A stretch of 64,000 bases of DNA. Source: Muribaculaceae bacterium Isolate-037 (Harlan) (GTDB lineage: Bacteria > Bacteroidota > Bacteroidia > Bacteroidales > Muribaculaceae). Within the stretch, counting starts at the first letter, position 1, and each line of letters begins with the position of its first letter. Positions 42,016 through 51,425 of the stretch are shown in pieces. The stretch is taken from contig RIAZ01000019.1 in the NCBI GenBank assembly GCA_003762615.1, positions 1-64,000 of the forward strand. Reading direction: 5' to 3'. The translations under genes were made by a program, and so were the position numbers. The notes beneath the pieces are model-generated. The model did not search any database. It was not told the DNA's origin and saw nothing but the letters and a program-made list of their open reading frames with translations.

Positions 42016-43362
42016 TTATAGGAGTCCGGTCATATATAGGGGAAGATAGGTTACATTTTCCTTTATTTCCAGATTGTCCGGATGGAGCACAATCGCCTTA
42101 TTTAGTTCCATCTCATATTTTTTCATTGCTTTCTTCAATGAGTATATATGATAATCTTTTCCGGATTTTACTTCTACAAAGTTCATGTTATGCTTGTTTG
42201 TGACATGGCTTTTGGGCAGGAGAAAATCAAGTTCCATGCGGTTTTCATTGTCGTTGCGGTCTGAGTTCGAATAAAAGAATAGGCTATAACCTTTGGCAAC
42301 CAACATCTGTGCCACGATATTTTCCATAAACATACCTTCATTCAACGATAGTTTACCGCGAATTATCTTTCTATATACGTCATTCTTCTCCTCAATATTT
42401 GTGAATGCCAAAGAATAAAGTAGTCCGGTATCACCAAAATAGCATTTGAGAGTGGTTCGGTCAGCATTTATAGCCAATCCCATGCTTGGTTCAGTGCTTC
42501 CGAAACAAAGGTTTACAAACTTTGCATCTTGTAGCCATGTGAAAGGCTCGATATATTCTCGCATCCTTGCATTCTCTGAAATGGAGGAAAGTCTGAATTT
42601 CTTTTCATGTTTTGACAACTGTGATGGTATGGCATCAAAAACGGATTCCACTTTAAAGGTCTGAGATCCGGTGTGTTTGGCAATGTCTCCACGATAAAGG
42701 GTCAGGATTATGGATTTCTGACGGTCAGCCTCGTTGAAATCTTTTGTTGAAAGATAGGCTTTTACAACTTGTGGCATCCCTCCGATTACCATATATTCCT
42801 TGAAAAGTTGAAGAGCTTTCCTATGAAGCGCCTGTGGTAGTGGAGTCGTTTTGTAATAACATTCTGCAATGAAGTCGGCAAGCATCTCCTCTCCGTTGGC
42901 ATATAGATATTCCTCAAAGTCCATAGGATACATATTGATATGCTCCTCTTCCGACGGAATAATGATATTCTCGGTATTTTTTCTTATTGACATCAGTGAG
43001 CCGATTTCAATATAGTCATACCTGCCGTCTGCAACAAGATACTTAATGGCGGCACGCATCTTCGGACATTCTTGTATCTCGTCAAGAATTATTAATGATT
43101 CCCGTTCAAACAGTTGTGTATTATAGATTAGTTGAAGATAAGAAAACAGCCGGTCGCGGTCATGCAGATTATCAAGTATCAAATTCAAGTTATCATCGGA
43201 GATGTCGTTGAAATCAATCTTGATAAATGAACGGTATTCATTCCTGCCTAATTCTTCGGCGATATAGCTTTTCCCTACTCGTCGGGCACCATTGATGAGA
43301 AGTGCGGAAGTTCCGTTATGTTTCTTCCAATTCAGTAAGTGATTGTATATCTTGCGCTTCAT
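42016..43362 (-). CDS. AAA ATPase with DUF4143 C-terminus, repeat-led type
   Basis: The 448-residue product has Walker A NGARRVGKS (residues 24-32), Walker B SLIILDEIQECP, KYLVADGRYDYIEIGSLMS sensor-like DNA, a basic helical middle (HEKKFRLSSI), and a DUF4143 nuclease-like tail with LFFYSNSDRNDNENRMELDFLL and FVEVKSGKDYHIYSL (PD-(D/E)xK-like E-x-K). Such proteins are very common in Bacteroidetes and archaea, often in many divergent copies; function is unknown. Its start is preceded by direct repeats of 33-bp period (43373-43451) that end 23 bp from the ATG. Confidence 0.88.
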   Translation of the reverse strand: MKRKIYNHLLNWKKHNGTSALLINGARRVGKSYIAEELGRNEYRSFIKIDFNDISDDNLNLILDNLHDRDRLFSYLQLIYNTQLFERESLIILDEIQECPKMRAAIKYLVADGRYDYIEIGSLMSIRKNTENIIIPSEEEHINMYPMDFEEYLYANGEEMLADFIAECYYKTTPLPQALHRKALQLFKEYMVIGGMPQVVKAYLSTKDFNEADRQKSIILTLYRGDIAKHTGSQTFKVESVFDAIPSQLSKHEKKFRLSSISENARMREYIEPFTWLQDAKFVNLCFGSTEPSMGLAINADRTTLKCYFGDTGLLYSLAFTNIEEKNDVYRKIIRGKLSLNEGMFMENIVAQMLVAKGYSLFFYSNSDRNDNENRMELDFLLPKSHVTNKHNMNFVEVKSGKDYHIYSLKKAMKKYEMELNKAIVLHPDNLEIKENVTYLPLYMTGLL

Positions 43363-43372
43363 ATCATTGTAT

Positions 43373-43451
43373 CACGTTTTCAAGGTTTAGAATACCTATG
43401 AAATACACGTTTTCAAGGATATTAATGCTGCAAAAATACACGTTTTCAAGG
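43373..43451 (-). repeat. 33-bp-period direct repeats upstream of the first DUF4143 ATPase
   Basis: The motif CCTTGAAAACGTG occurs three times on the minus strand, starting at 43451, 43418 and 43385, exactly 33 bp apart (18 bp conserved between the first two, the rest variable). The last copy lies so that its first base is 23 bp ahead of the ATPase ATG. The fossil loci at 56308 and 60768 show the same 33-bp period and the same 23-bp offset with a different sequence. Probably an operator or mRNA-leader array for the ATPase gene (inference). Confidence 0.85.
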
Positions 43452-43571
43452 GATAAACAAAATTTTTCTGTAAAATTGATTTATAAGAAATGCCATTATT
43501 AGACAATCTATTTGAGAAATAACTCAATTTCCATAGTACTTCGTAGGGATTGTCTTGTTTTTTCATGTTAT

Positions 43572-44861
43572 TCAATCTTTTAAACATGAAAGAGGTATTA
43601 CTTTTACCCCATCTGGTCGTGTGTAGGCAATAGGTCCCCCGGTAATCACAAGCAATAAATCTGGTTCTCGCATTTTTAATTGAGTTTCTGTTTCATTCTT
43701 TTTCTTTACAAGATCTTTGATCTCAAGGAGATGTTTTGCGCCCATGTCAATTTCAGCACTTCCAAGTTTGAACTCAATCAATGCATATCGTCCATCATCA
43801 AGATGCAGCACAGCATCTGCTTCAAGGTCGTATCGATCATGATAATATGATATGGAGCCATACGAAGCCTGGGAGTATGCACGCAAATCCCTAATAGCCA
43901 TACACTCAAAAATGAATCCATAGGTTTTTAAATCCATCTGTAAGTATTGCGGAGATAACCCTAAAGCTGCTACAGCAATAGATGGATCAGTGAATCCTCT
44001 TTTTTTACCTCTTCGAATCGCCGTTGCTGAGCGAACAGCTGGAGACCATGAATCAATGTCTTGAATTACAAATAATTTTTCCAATGCTGATACATAGCTA
44101 TCAAAAGTCGGTTCCGTGCAACTTTCAGTAGTTGCTGATACATCCTTGATCATTTTGCTTTTCTTTGCAAGAGTCGAGATATTTCGAGCGTATGACCTTA
44201 ATATTTCACGTGCTAACTTTTCGTTTCGATCTACCCCATCAATTGTAGATATGTCGGTAGCACAAACGCTTTGTACGTAATTCTTTGCCACAAGTAATTG
44301 TGCTTTGGTCGATGTTCCCAATAATGTGGCTGGCCAACCTCCTCGGCAGGATGCGAATATGAGCTGTATTAAATCAAGTTTTGATTTTTTACCATCAATG
44401 ACTAAGTTAGGATTATCGAATAATTCGTTCAAAGATATTTCACCTGTTGATTCCCCTGATTCCCAAAGACTCATGGGAAGCATTCTGATTCGTGCGATAC
44501 GCCCAGTGCCGGAATGTAAAATTTTTGATTTATCCACAGAATTGGAACCAGTCAAGATAAATTGTCCTACTTTTTGACGTTCATCTACAACAGTCCTTAC
44601 GGCATCCCATAGTAAGGGTGCGTCTTGCCATTCATCTATAAGCCGAGGGGTAGCTCCTTCTAAGAGAAGAGATGGACGAGTTGCTGCGGTTGCGAGATAA
44701 CCATCACGTGTATCCGGATTTTGTAGTTTGAGTTCACTGTTGGCTTGTTGTTCTGCAGTTGTGGTTTTGCCGCACCACTTTGGCCCTTCAATAAGAACGG
44801 CTCCAAATGCTTCAAGATATTCTTGCAATATTTGATCTGCTATTCGGGGGAAATATAACAT
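43572..44861 (-). CDS. AAA ATPase with DUF4143 C-terminus (second copy)
   Basis: The 429-residue product has Walker A IEGPKWCGKTTT (residues 24-35), Walker B PRLIDEWQDAP, a FILTGSNS sensor-like strand and RMLPMSLWES. The tail has the DUF4143 nuclease-like core YDLEADAVLHLDDGRYALIEFKLGSAEIDMG. Only general family features are shared with the 42016 gene, so they are distant paralogues. A good promoter (44875-44905) and four 23-bp tandem repeats stand just upstream. The function of the family is not established. Confidence 0.88.
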   Translation of the reverse strand: MLYFPRIADQILQEYLEAFGAVLIEGPKWCGKTTTAEQQANSELKLQNPDTRDGYLATAATRPSLLLEGATPRLIDEWQDAPLLWDAVRTVVDERQKVGQFILTGSNSVDKSKILHSGTGRIARIRMLPMSLWESGESTGEISLNELFDNPNLVIDGKKSKLDLIQLIFASCRGGWPATLLGTSTKAQLLVAKNYVQSVCATDISTIDGVDRNEKLAREILRSYARNISTLAKKSKMIKDVSATTESCTEPTFDSYVSALEKLFVIQDIDSWSPAVRSATAIRRGKKRGFTDPSIAVAALGLSPQYLQMDLKTYGFIFECMAIRDLRAYSQASYGSISYYHDRYDLEADAVLHLDDGRYALIEFKLGSAEIDMGAKHLLEIKDLVKKKNETETQLKMREPDLLLVITGGPIAYTRPDGVKVIPLSCLKD

Positions 44862-44874
44862 GTTTTTTTGAGTG

Positions 44875-44905
44875 CAAAGTTAATTATTTTAAGGGATATA
44901 GCAAA
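44875..44905 (-). promoter_or_regulatory. Promoter of the second DUF4143 ATPase
   Basis: On the minus strand TTTG (44905 to 44902) and TAACTTTG (44882 to 44875), separated by 19 bp, fit the -33/-7 consensus. The 23-bp repeats start only five bases beyond the -33 element. Confidence 0.7.
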
Positions 44906-44909
44906 TTTA

Positions 44910-44994
44910 TTTTGGTTTTTTGTGGCATTTCATTTTGGTTTTTTGTGGCATTTCATTTTGGTTTTTTGTGGCATTTCATTTTGGTTTTTTGTGG
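44910..44994 (-). repeat. 23-bp tandem repeats upstream of the second DUF4143 ATPase
   Basis: TTTTGGTTTTTTGTGGCATT (plus-strand reading) recurs at 44910, 44933, 44956 and 44979 with a 23-bp period; the last unit is partial. The array abuts the -33 element, so it may be a row of binding sites. The remaining gap DNA to 45273 holds an ATPase fossil (45010-45060) and otherwise only AT-rich DNA without a recognised gene. Confidence 0.9.
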
Positions 44995-45009
44995 TTACGG
45001 AGGACTTTC

Positions 45010-45060
45010 AAGTTTTATGCTGTTTTCATTGTCTTTGCAGTCTGATTTGGAATAAAAGAA
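45010..45060 (-). pseudogene. Fossil fragment of a DUF4143 ATPase
   Basis: Read on the minus strand the DNA gives FFYSKSDCKDNENSIKLE, matching FFYSNSDRNDNENRMELD of the intact 42016 protein. The DNA itself also matches 42233-42285 closely. No stop-free gene surrounds it. It is a remnant of a third, lost copy between the second ATPase and the efflux operon. Confidence 0.7.
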
Positions 45061-45273
45061 GTGGGGATGTGCCAAATTTTTAAATGTATTTTGTTTTTAT
45101 TAGCATAAGTTTGGTCAACATTAGTGCGTATAAAAGTGTTATGAATTTGTATCGCCGGCTTGTAAGCGATATGAACCGATTCAGGTACAGGTAATGAAAT
45201 AGAAAAGAATGAGGTTCAATTCATGGAATGGCCTATCGTCGGAGAAATCATAATTATCTAACGTTTAACCAAC

Positions 45274-46602
45274 ATGGGAGTCAATAGCAGTACTTTTCCA
45301 AACAAATCAACAGAAGAGGTTATCAACAAAAATCGGCACACAGAAGACTCTAACGGGTATGATGGTGGGCACAAAAAAAGAAATTTCATCATTGCCGGCA
45401 TCGTTCTGTTGGCGATTGTCGCTGTAATCCTATATATATGGATGCGTCCGAAACCGCAAAATGTGGTCTTGCCGACTGTAGAAGTGGAGGAGGTAAGCAC
45501 TGATAATGTCAATATATATGGTGAATACGTCGGACGTATACGAGCACAGCAGTTTGTGGAAGTACACGCCCGCGTGGAAGGGTATCTTGAAAAGATGCTC
45601 TTCAAGGAGGGTTCCTATATAAAGAAAGGACAGACGCTCTTTGTCATTGACCCTCGTCTTTACAAGGCTCACGTCGAGAAGGCGCGTGCCCAGCTCAACA
45701 AGGCACGTGCGCAACTCAACAAGGCGAAGCGCGACCTCGACCGAATCACACCTCTCCACGCACTGAATGCGGCATCCCAACTTGACCTTGACAACGCTAC
45801 AGCTGCCTACGAGAGTGCGAAAGCGGAGGCTACCGTGGCTGAGGCTGATCTGACGCAAGCTGAATTGACCTTAGGTTACACGCAGGTGACATCCCCCATC
45901 TCCGGATATATATCGGAAAGAGTAGCCGACATAGGTACCCTCGTCGGTCCCGGTGGCGGTAAATCGCTACTTGCCACTGTCGTGAAGAGCGACACCGTAA
46001 GGGTGGATTTCTCAATGACCGCACTCGACTATCTCCGCAGTAAGGAGCGCAACGTCAACTTGGGCGGTTCCGATCCTGACCGGAAATGGGATTCTTTCGT
46101 GAAAATCACCCTTGCCGACGGTTCCGTCTATCCCTATCAGGGTCAGGTGGATTTCGCTGACCCACAGGTAGACCCCAAGACTGGCACATTCTCCGTGAGG
46201 GCGGAGATGCCTAACCCCGACAGAAGTCTTCTCCCCGGTGAATTCACAAAGGTGAAGGTGCTTCTCGACGTCAGGGAGAATGCCGTGGAGATTCCCGACA
46301 AGGCTATCGTAATTGACAAGGGTGGTGCCTACGTCTATGTGGTGCGCCCTGACAGTGTGGTGGAGAAGAGATTCATAGAGACCGGTCCGCAGACCGACAA
46401 CAAGACCATAATCGAACGCGGTCTGGCGAAAGGTGAGAAGATCGTGGTGGAAGGCTACCATAAACTGTCGCATGGTATGAAGGTGAACCCTGTGACAGCA
46501 GCTCAGGAGAAGAATGGTGCCGAAGAAGTGAATGCATCGGCAAAGGATAAAGGGGATGTGGATGCCAAGGATAAAGGGAAGGAGGGTGCTGATGAAGCGT
46601 AA
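45274..46602 (+). CDS. RND efflux periplasmic adaptor (membrane fusion protein)
   Basis: The 442-residue product has an N-terminal helix (IIAGIVLLAIVAVILYIW, about 37-56), a lipoyl half-motif VEVHARVEGYLEKMLFKEGSYIKKGQTLFVIDP, a coiled coil of KARAQLNKARAQLNKAKRDLDR type, and the second half TSPISGYISERVADIGTLV. Beta-barrel and MPD domains follow, then a charged repeat tail (AKDKGDVDAKDKGKEG). It bridges the inner-membrane pump and the TolC-like channel. It has no lipobox, so a membrane helix anchors it. It is the first gene of the operon and overlaps the pump gene. Confidence 0.93.
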   Translation: MGVNSSTFPNKSTEEVINKNRHTEDSNGYDGGHKKRNFIIAGIVLLAIVAVILYIWMRPKPQNVVLPTVEVEEVSTDNVNIYGEYVGRIRAQQFVEVHARVEGYLEKMLFKEGSYIKKGQTLFVIDPRLYKAHVEKARAQLNKARAQLNKAKRDLDRITPLHALNAASQLDLDNATAAYESAKAEATVAEADLTQAELTLGYTQVTSPISGYISERVADIGTLVGPGGGKSLLATVVKSDTVRVDFSMTALDYLRSKERNVNLGGSDPDRKWDSFVKITLADGSVYPYQGQVDFADPQVDPKTGTFSVRAEMPNPDRSLLPGEFTKVKVLLDVRENAVEIPDKAIVIDKGGAYVYVVRPDSVVEKRFIETGPQTDNKTIIERGLAKGEKIVVEGYHKLSHGMKVNPVTAAQEKNGAEEVNASAKDKGDVDAKDKGKEGADEA

Positions 46603-49600
46603 TTTCTTTCTTGACCATCCGGTGTTCTCAATTGTGATATCCATCGTGGTATTCATAATCGGTGTCATCGGACTGATGCTTCTCCCTGTCGACCAATATC
46701 CGCAGATTGTGCCACCGGTTGTCAAGGTCAGTGCCTCCTATCCCGGAGCCGATGCCCTTACGGTCACTCAGGCAGTGGCTACCCCTATTGAGCAGGAATT
46801 GAACGGCACTCCCGGCATGATCTATATGTCGTCGTCAAGTTCAAACTCCGGCGGCTTTTCCGCCATCGTCACATTTGATATTGATGTCGATCCGGAGTTG
46901 GCTGCCGTGGATATCCAGAACCGAGTGAAGAAGGCGGAATCACGTCTCCCTGCCGAAGTTGTGCAGAATGGCATATCGGTGTCGAAGGAGACGGCAAGCC
47001 GACTGATGACCATCACAATCCAGTCAGACGATCCAAAGTTTGATGAAGTATATCTCAGCAACTACACCACTCTCAACGTCATTGACCCTATCCGACGCAT
47101 ACCGGGCGTCGGCAGTATAAGCAACGTCGGAGGCAGGTATTACGCCATGCAGATATGGGTGGATCCTGCGAAACTTGCAGATATGGGGCTTACGGTGAAG
47201 GATATACAGAATGCCTTGAAAGACCAGAACCGAGAATCTGCCGCCGGCACTCTCGGTCAGGCACCTTCGGAGAATGTTGACATAACTATGCCGATCATCG
47301 CAAGAGGGCGTCTATCGTCAGTTGCTGAGTTTGAGGATATCGTGTTGCGTGCGGAGAGCGGCGGCTCGGTGATAAGGATGAAGGATGTGGCGCGTGTGTC
47401 GCTTGAGGCGTCAAGCTATGCTACGGAGAGTGGTATCAACGGCGGGAATGCTGCCGTAATCAACATCAACATGCTCCCCGGAGCAAACGCCATGGAGGTG
47501 GCGGATGCCGTGAAGAGGGAGATGGAGAATATTGCAAAGGGATTTCCGGAGGGTATAACCTACGATATACCGTTTGACATGACCACCTACATATCGGAGT
47601 CTATACATCACGTCTACAAGACATTCTTCGAGGCTCTGATACTGGTGATTCTCGTGGTCTATCTATCGCTTCAGAACTGGCGTACAACACTTATCCCAGT
47701 GATTGCCGTGCCGATCTCGCTTGTCGGCACATTCGGCGTGATGCTCATGTTCGGATTCTCCCTCAACATGCTGACTCTGCTCGGTCTTATCCTCGCCATC
47801 GGTATTGTGGTGGATGATGCGATAGTCGTCGTGGAGAATGTGGACCGACTGATGAACGAGGAGAAACTATCTCCATACGAGGCGACGGCAAAGGCGATGA
47901 GTGGTATCGGTTCGGCACTGATTGCAATGTCGCTGGTGCTCTGTGCGGTGTTTATCCCCGTGAGCTTTCTCCCCGGCATAACCGGTCAGCTCTACCGTCA
48001 GTTCACTATCACTATCGCGGTGTCCGTCATCATATCCACGATGGTCGCGCTCACGCTGTCTCCGGTGATGTGTGCGAAGCTGCTGCGTCCGGAGACGAAG
48101 AAAAAGCGGGCGAAACTGTTCCGGCTCATCAATATCTGGCTCGGTAAGGGGAACCGATTCTATTGCGGAATGATAAGGAAGGGGTTGGCACGACCCAAGA
48201 CTATGGTTGCCATCTACGTAGGGGCGATAATTCTTATCTGCGTGATGAACTACCTGATGCCGCGCAGCTTCATGTCGCAAGAGGATCAGGGTTATTTCAC
48301 GGTGGAGCTTGCCCTTCCGGAGGGTGCCACAATTGAGAGGAGCCGTGAGGTGACGGAGAGGGCTATCGCTTATCTGAAGGAGGATCCCGACGTGAGATAT
48401 GTGCTCAACGTGACCGGATCATCACCGCGCGTGGGCACGAATCCCGCCCATGCGCAGCTGACCGTGATTCTGAAACCATGGGATGAGCGCGAGACGGAGG
48501 ATATAACCGTTGTCCGCGAGCGCATTAGGGATCATCTTGCCGGGTATCCGGAGAGCGAGGTGTTTGTCTCTACACCTGCCATCATACCGGGTCTCGGTTC
48601 ATCCGGCGGCTTTGAGATGGTACTCGAGGCGAAGGGGGATGCGACGTATCAGGATCTGCAACAGGCAGTCGACTCATTGAGGCATTATGCCGCAGCAGTG
48701 CCGGCGATTGCGAATCTGTCGGTGTCGATGCAGCCAGACATCCCGCAGCTATATTTCGATGTGGACCGCGATAAGGTGAAGATGCAGGGCATACCGGTGA
48801 GCGATATCTTCTCCACGATGAAGGCTTTCACCGGTTCGGTCTACGTCAACGACTTCAACATGTTCAACCGAATATACCGCGTCTACATACAGGCGGAGGC
48901 ACCCTTCCGCGCCAACAAGGAGAATCTGAACCTCTTCTTCGTGAAGAGCACCGACAACACGATGGTGCCGATCACCTCGCTCGGTACATCTCGCTTCACC
49001 ACCGGACCCGGAACTATGTCGCGCTTCAACATGTTCTATTCAGCCACCGTGTCGGGGGATGCCGCCAATGGCTACAGCACCGGTCAGGCTATGGATGCGC
49101 TGGAGAAAATCGTCAGGGAGAAACTTCCCGAAAATATCGGGGTGGAATGGAGCGGTCTGTCATATCAGCAGAAGCATGAGAGCGGCAATACGGCTCTTGT
49201 GCTCGGTCTCGCCTTCCTGTTTGTGTTCCTCTGTCTGGCGGCGCAATATGAGAGTTGGAGTGTGCCGTTGGCAGTGATTCTGTCCTTACCCGTAGCCGGA
49301 GTGGGAGCATATCTCGGTATATGGGTATGCGGACTTGAGAACAACATCTATTTCCAGATAGGATTGGTGATGCTTGTGGGTCTGGTGGCTAAGAATGCCA
49401 TTCTGATTGTGGAGTTTGCGAAGGAGGCTGTCGACAAGGGTGCGGATGCCGTGAGTGCCGCGCTTACTGCCGCACGACTGCGTTTCCGTCCTATCGTGAT
49501 GACTTCGCTGGCATTCATGCTCGGACTTATACCGCTCCTTTTTGCATCCGGTCCCGGTTCTGCCGCACGCCGCGACATTGGCACCGGAGTATTCTTCGGT

Positions 49601-49684
49601 ATGCTTGTGGCGATTACTGTCGGTATCCTGTTTGTACCGTTCTTTTTCGTGATGATAGAGCGTTTCGTTAGAAAAAATAAATAG
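46592..49684 (+). CDS. RND (HAE1-type) multidrug efflux pump
   Basis: The product is 1030 residues from the ATG at 46592, which overlaps the adaptor's end by 11 bp and has GGAGG 7 bp upstream. It has twelve membrane helices and two large periplasmic loops: FFLDHPVFSIVISIVVFIIG at the start; ATPIEQELNGTPG; the proton-relay ILAIGIVVDDAIVVVENVDR (Asp pair at about 407-408); and a second half with LVGLVAKNAILIVEFAKE. It expels drugs, bile acids or similar compounds using proton flow. Specificity is unknown. Confidence 0.95.
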   Translation: MKRNFFLDHPVFSIVISIVVFIIGVIGLMLLPVDQYPQIVPPVVKVSASYPGADALTVTQAVATPIEQELNGTPGMIYMSSSSSNSGGFSAIVTFDIDVDPELAAVDIQNRVKKAESRLPAEVVQNGISVSKETASRLMTITIQSDDPKFDEVYLSNYTTLNVIDPIRRIPGVGSISNVGGRYYAMQIWVDPAKLADMGLTVKDIQNALKDQNRESAAGTLGQAPSENVDITMPIIARGRLSSVAEFEDIVLRAESGGSVIRMKDVARVSLEASSYATESGINGGNAAVININMLPGANAMEVADAVKREMENIAKGFPEGITYDIPFDMTTYISESIHHVYKTFFEALILVILVVYLSLQNWRTTLIPVIAVPISLVGTFGVMLMFGFSLNMLTLLGLILAIGIVVDDAIVVVENVDRLMNEEKLSPYEATAKAMSGIGSALIAMSLVLCAVFIPVSFLPGITGQLYRQFTITIAVSVIISTMVALTLSPVMCAKLLRPETKKKRAKLFRLINIWLGKGNRFYCGMIRKGLARPKTMVAIYVGAIILICVMNYLMPRSFMSQEDQGYFTVELALPEGATIERSREVTERAIAYLKEDPDVRYVLNVTGSSPRVGTNPAHAQLTVILKPWDERETEDITVVRERIRDHLAGYPESEVFVSTPAIIPGLGSSGGFEMVLEAKGDATYQDLQQAVDSLRHYAAAVPAIANLSVSMQPDIPQLYFDVDRDKVKMQGIPVSDIFSTMKAFTGSVYVNDFNMFNRIYRVYIQAEAPFRANKENLNLFFVKSTDNTMVPITSLGTSRFTTGPGTMSRFNMFYSATVSGDAANGYSTGQAMDALEKIVREKLPENIGVEWSGLSYQQKHESGNTALVLGLAFLFVFLCLAAQYESWSVPLAVILSLPVAGVGAYLGIWVCGLENNIYFQIGLVMLVGLVAKNAILIVEFAKEAVDKGADAVSAALTAARLRFRPIVMTSLAFMLGLIPLLFASGPGSAARRDIGTGVFFGMLVAITVGILFVPFFFVMIERFVRKNK

Positions 49685-49696
49685 AAAGATCTAAAG

Positions 49697-51130
49697 ATGC
49701 GATACAATTTGAAATCAAATATAATTCTGTCGGTGCTACTTGCCTGCACAATGGCGTTTGCCTCATGTTCGGGAGTGAAGGGGCTTGCGAAGCCCGACCT
49801 TCAGATGCCTTCGGCGTTCATGGACAGCCCGACCACTGATTCTCTTTCGATTGCCGATATGGATTGGTGGGAATTTTTTACGGATGAACCGCTGAGGGAG
49901 ATAATTATGCGTACTCTTGAGAATAACCGCGATATGCTCAAGGCACAGGCACGGGTTGATGAGCTTCGTGCCCTCTATGGCGTGGAGAAGGTCAACATGT
50001 TGCCTGAAATCACCGGCACGGTTGGAGCTGACCATGAGACCAATAACTATCATGGCGACGGTGTGGATAAAGATCCGGAATTTGACCTTAAACTATCCGT
50101 AGGTTGGGAGATAAATCTATGGGGAGCCCTCACGTGGGCACGTCGTCAGAGCAAGGCGAAGTATGTGGCTACGGTGGAAGATATGCGTGCCATGCGTATG
50201 ACTCTCATATCGCAGGTGGCATCCGCTTATTTCAGACTTATAGCTCTCGATAATGAGCTTGAGATCGTGCGTCAGACTCTATTGACCCGTCAGGAATCTC
50301 TTGAACAGGCACGTCTTCGTTTTGAGGGTGGTCTCACGTCGGAGACTGTATATCAGCAGGCAAAGGTGGAGTATGCCACCACTGCATCGCTTGTGCCGAA
50401 TCTTGAGAGTGAAATCAATAAGGCACGCAATGCCATAACGCTTCTGATGGGGGAATATCCGGAGAAGGAGATTCGCCGATCGGCATTGAGCCTGTATGAG
50501 AATCTGCCGGAACGTCTTCCGGTAGGTGTGCCCTCATCACTGTTGCAGCGTCGTCCCGACCTGCGCAGGGCGCAGCAGAACCTGGAGGCGGCTATGGCGG
50601 ATGTCGGTCTGAAATATGCCAACCGTTTTCCGAATCTGAAGATCTCCTTGTCAGGAGGTCTGGAGAATGATGAGCTGTCTACTTTCTTCAAATCCCCGTG
50701 GACTTACGTGGGAGGAAACATTGCCGGACCGATTTTCGATTTCGGGCGACGTAAGAAGAAATATGAGGCTTCGAAAGCCGCCTACGAACAGGCGCGTTAT
50801 TCCTACGAGCAGGCAGTGATAAGCGCATTTACTGAGGTAAGCAATGCCGTGGTAGATTACCAGAAGGCGCATGAGTCGGCATTACTGAAGTCGGAGCTTT
50901 GCGATGCCGCCACAAAATACGTGCAGCTTGCCCATGTGCAGTACCGTGGCGGAAGTCTCAACTATATAGACGTGCTCGACGCACAGCGACGTTTCTTCGA
51001 TGCCCGCATCGGACTCAGTAATGCCCTTCGCAACGAATACCTTGCCATAGTCAATCTCTATAAGGCACTCGGTGGAGGACTTGACCCGTCGCCCAAATCC
51101 ACCGCCCATTCCACATCTCCAACCCATTAG
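49697..51130 (+). CDS. TolC-like outer-membrane efflux lipoprotein (NodT family)
   Basis: The 477-residue product has a lipoprotein signal (ILSVLLACTMAFASCSG) and the twofold OEP plan: W-x-x-FF start, LARVDELRALYG-type helices, LISQVASAYFRLIALDNELEI, LQRRPDLRRAQQNLEAAMADVGL, YANRFPNLKISLSGG, and the second helix pair ending DVLDAQRRFFDARIGLSNALRNEYLAIVNLYKALGGG. It forms the outer-membrane exit of the preceding adaptor and pump. It follows by 12 bp and ends at a strong terminator. Confidence 0.94.
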   Translation: MRYNLKSNIILSVLLACTMAFASCSGVKGLAKPDLQMPSAFMDSPTTDSLSIADMDWWEFFTDEPLREIIMRTLENNRDMLKAQARVDELRALYGVEKVNMLPEITGTVGADHETNNYHGDGVDKDPEFDLKLSVGWEINLWGALTWARRQSKAKYVATVEDMRAMRMTLISQVASAYFRLIALDNELEIVRQTLLTRQESLEQARLRFEGGLTSETVYQQAKVEYATTASLVPNLESEINKARNAITLLMGEYPEKEIRRSALSLYENLPERLPVGVPSSLLQRRPDLRRAQQNLEAAMADVGLKYANRFPNLKISLSGGLENDELSTFFKSPWTYVGGNIAGPIFDFGRRKKKYEASKAAYEQARYSYEQAVISAFTEVSNAVVDYQKAHESALLKSELCDAATKYVQLAHVQYRGGSLNYIDVLDAQRRFFDARIGLSNALRNEYLAIVNLYKALGGGLDPSPKSTAHSTSPTH

Positions 51131-51204
51131 TAATCCAATCTGCCTGTAATAATGGAACCGGTTGAAACTTTATTATCCCGGTGGTCCGACAATACAGATT
51201 CAAA

Positions 51205-51245
51205 CACAAAAAGCAGGTCACCATGACGGTTGCCTGCTTTTTGTG
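51205..51245 (+). terminator. Terminator of the RND efflux operon
   Basis: CACAAAAAGCAGGTCACC pairs with GGTTGCCTGCTTTTTGTG around ATGAC; the right arm supplies the T run. It lies 75 bp past the operon end. The rest of the gap to 51425 shows no gene. Confidence 0.85.
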
Positions 51246-51425
51246 TATGTATGGGGTTGAAAGTTGTGTGCTGACGTGTCGGTTTACAACTTTGGCAGGG
51301 ATGACAACAGAGTTGTCGGATGTTTTTATGTTATTTTGCGGAAACCGACTCATCCGGCTGTTGACTGACCTATCTTTTTGCCGGAATGTGGTCAATGCTA
51401 TAGAATCAGATTGAATTTATATATC

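Noticed and set aside
43373..43451. Regular repeats with unlike intervening DNA resemble a small CRISPR array
   Set aside because: Only three short units, the ATPase start codon lies in phase with them, no cas genes, and no palindromic 28-36-bp repeat.
44807..45055. Plus-strand frame with FWFFVAFHFGFLW repeats
   Set aside because: It is produced by the 23-bp repeat array and an ATPase fossil; not a plausible protein gene.
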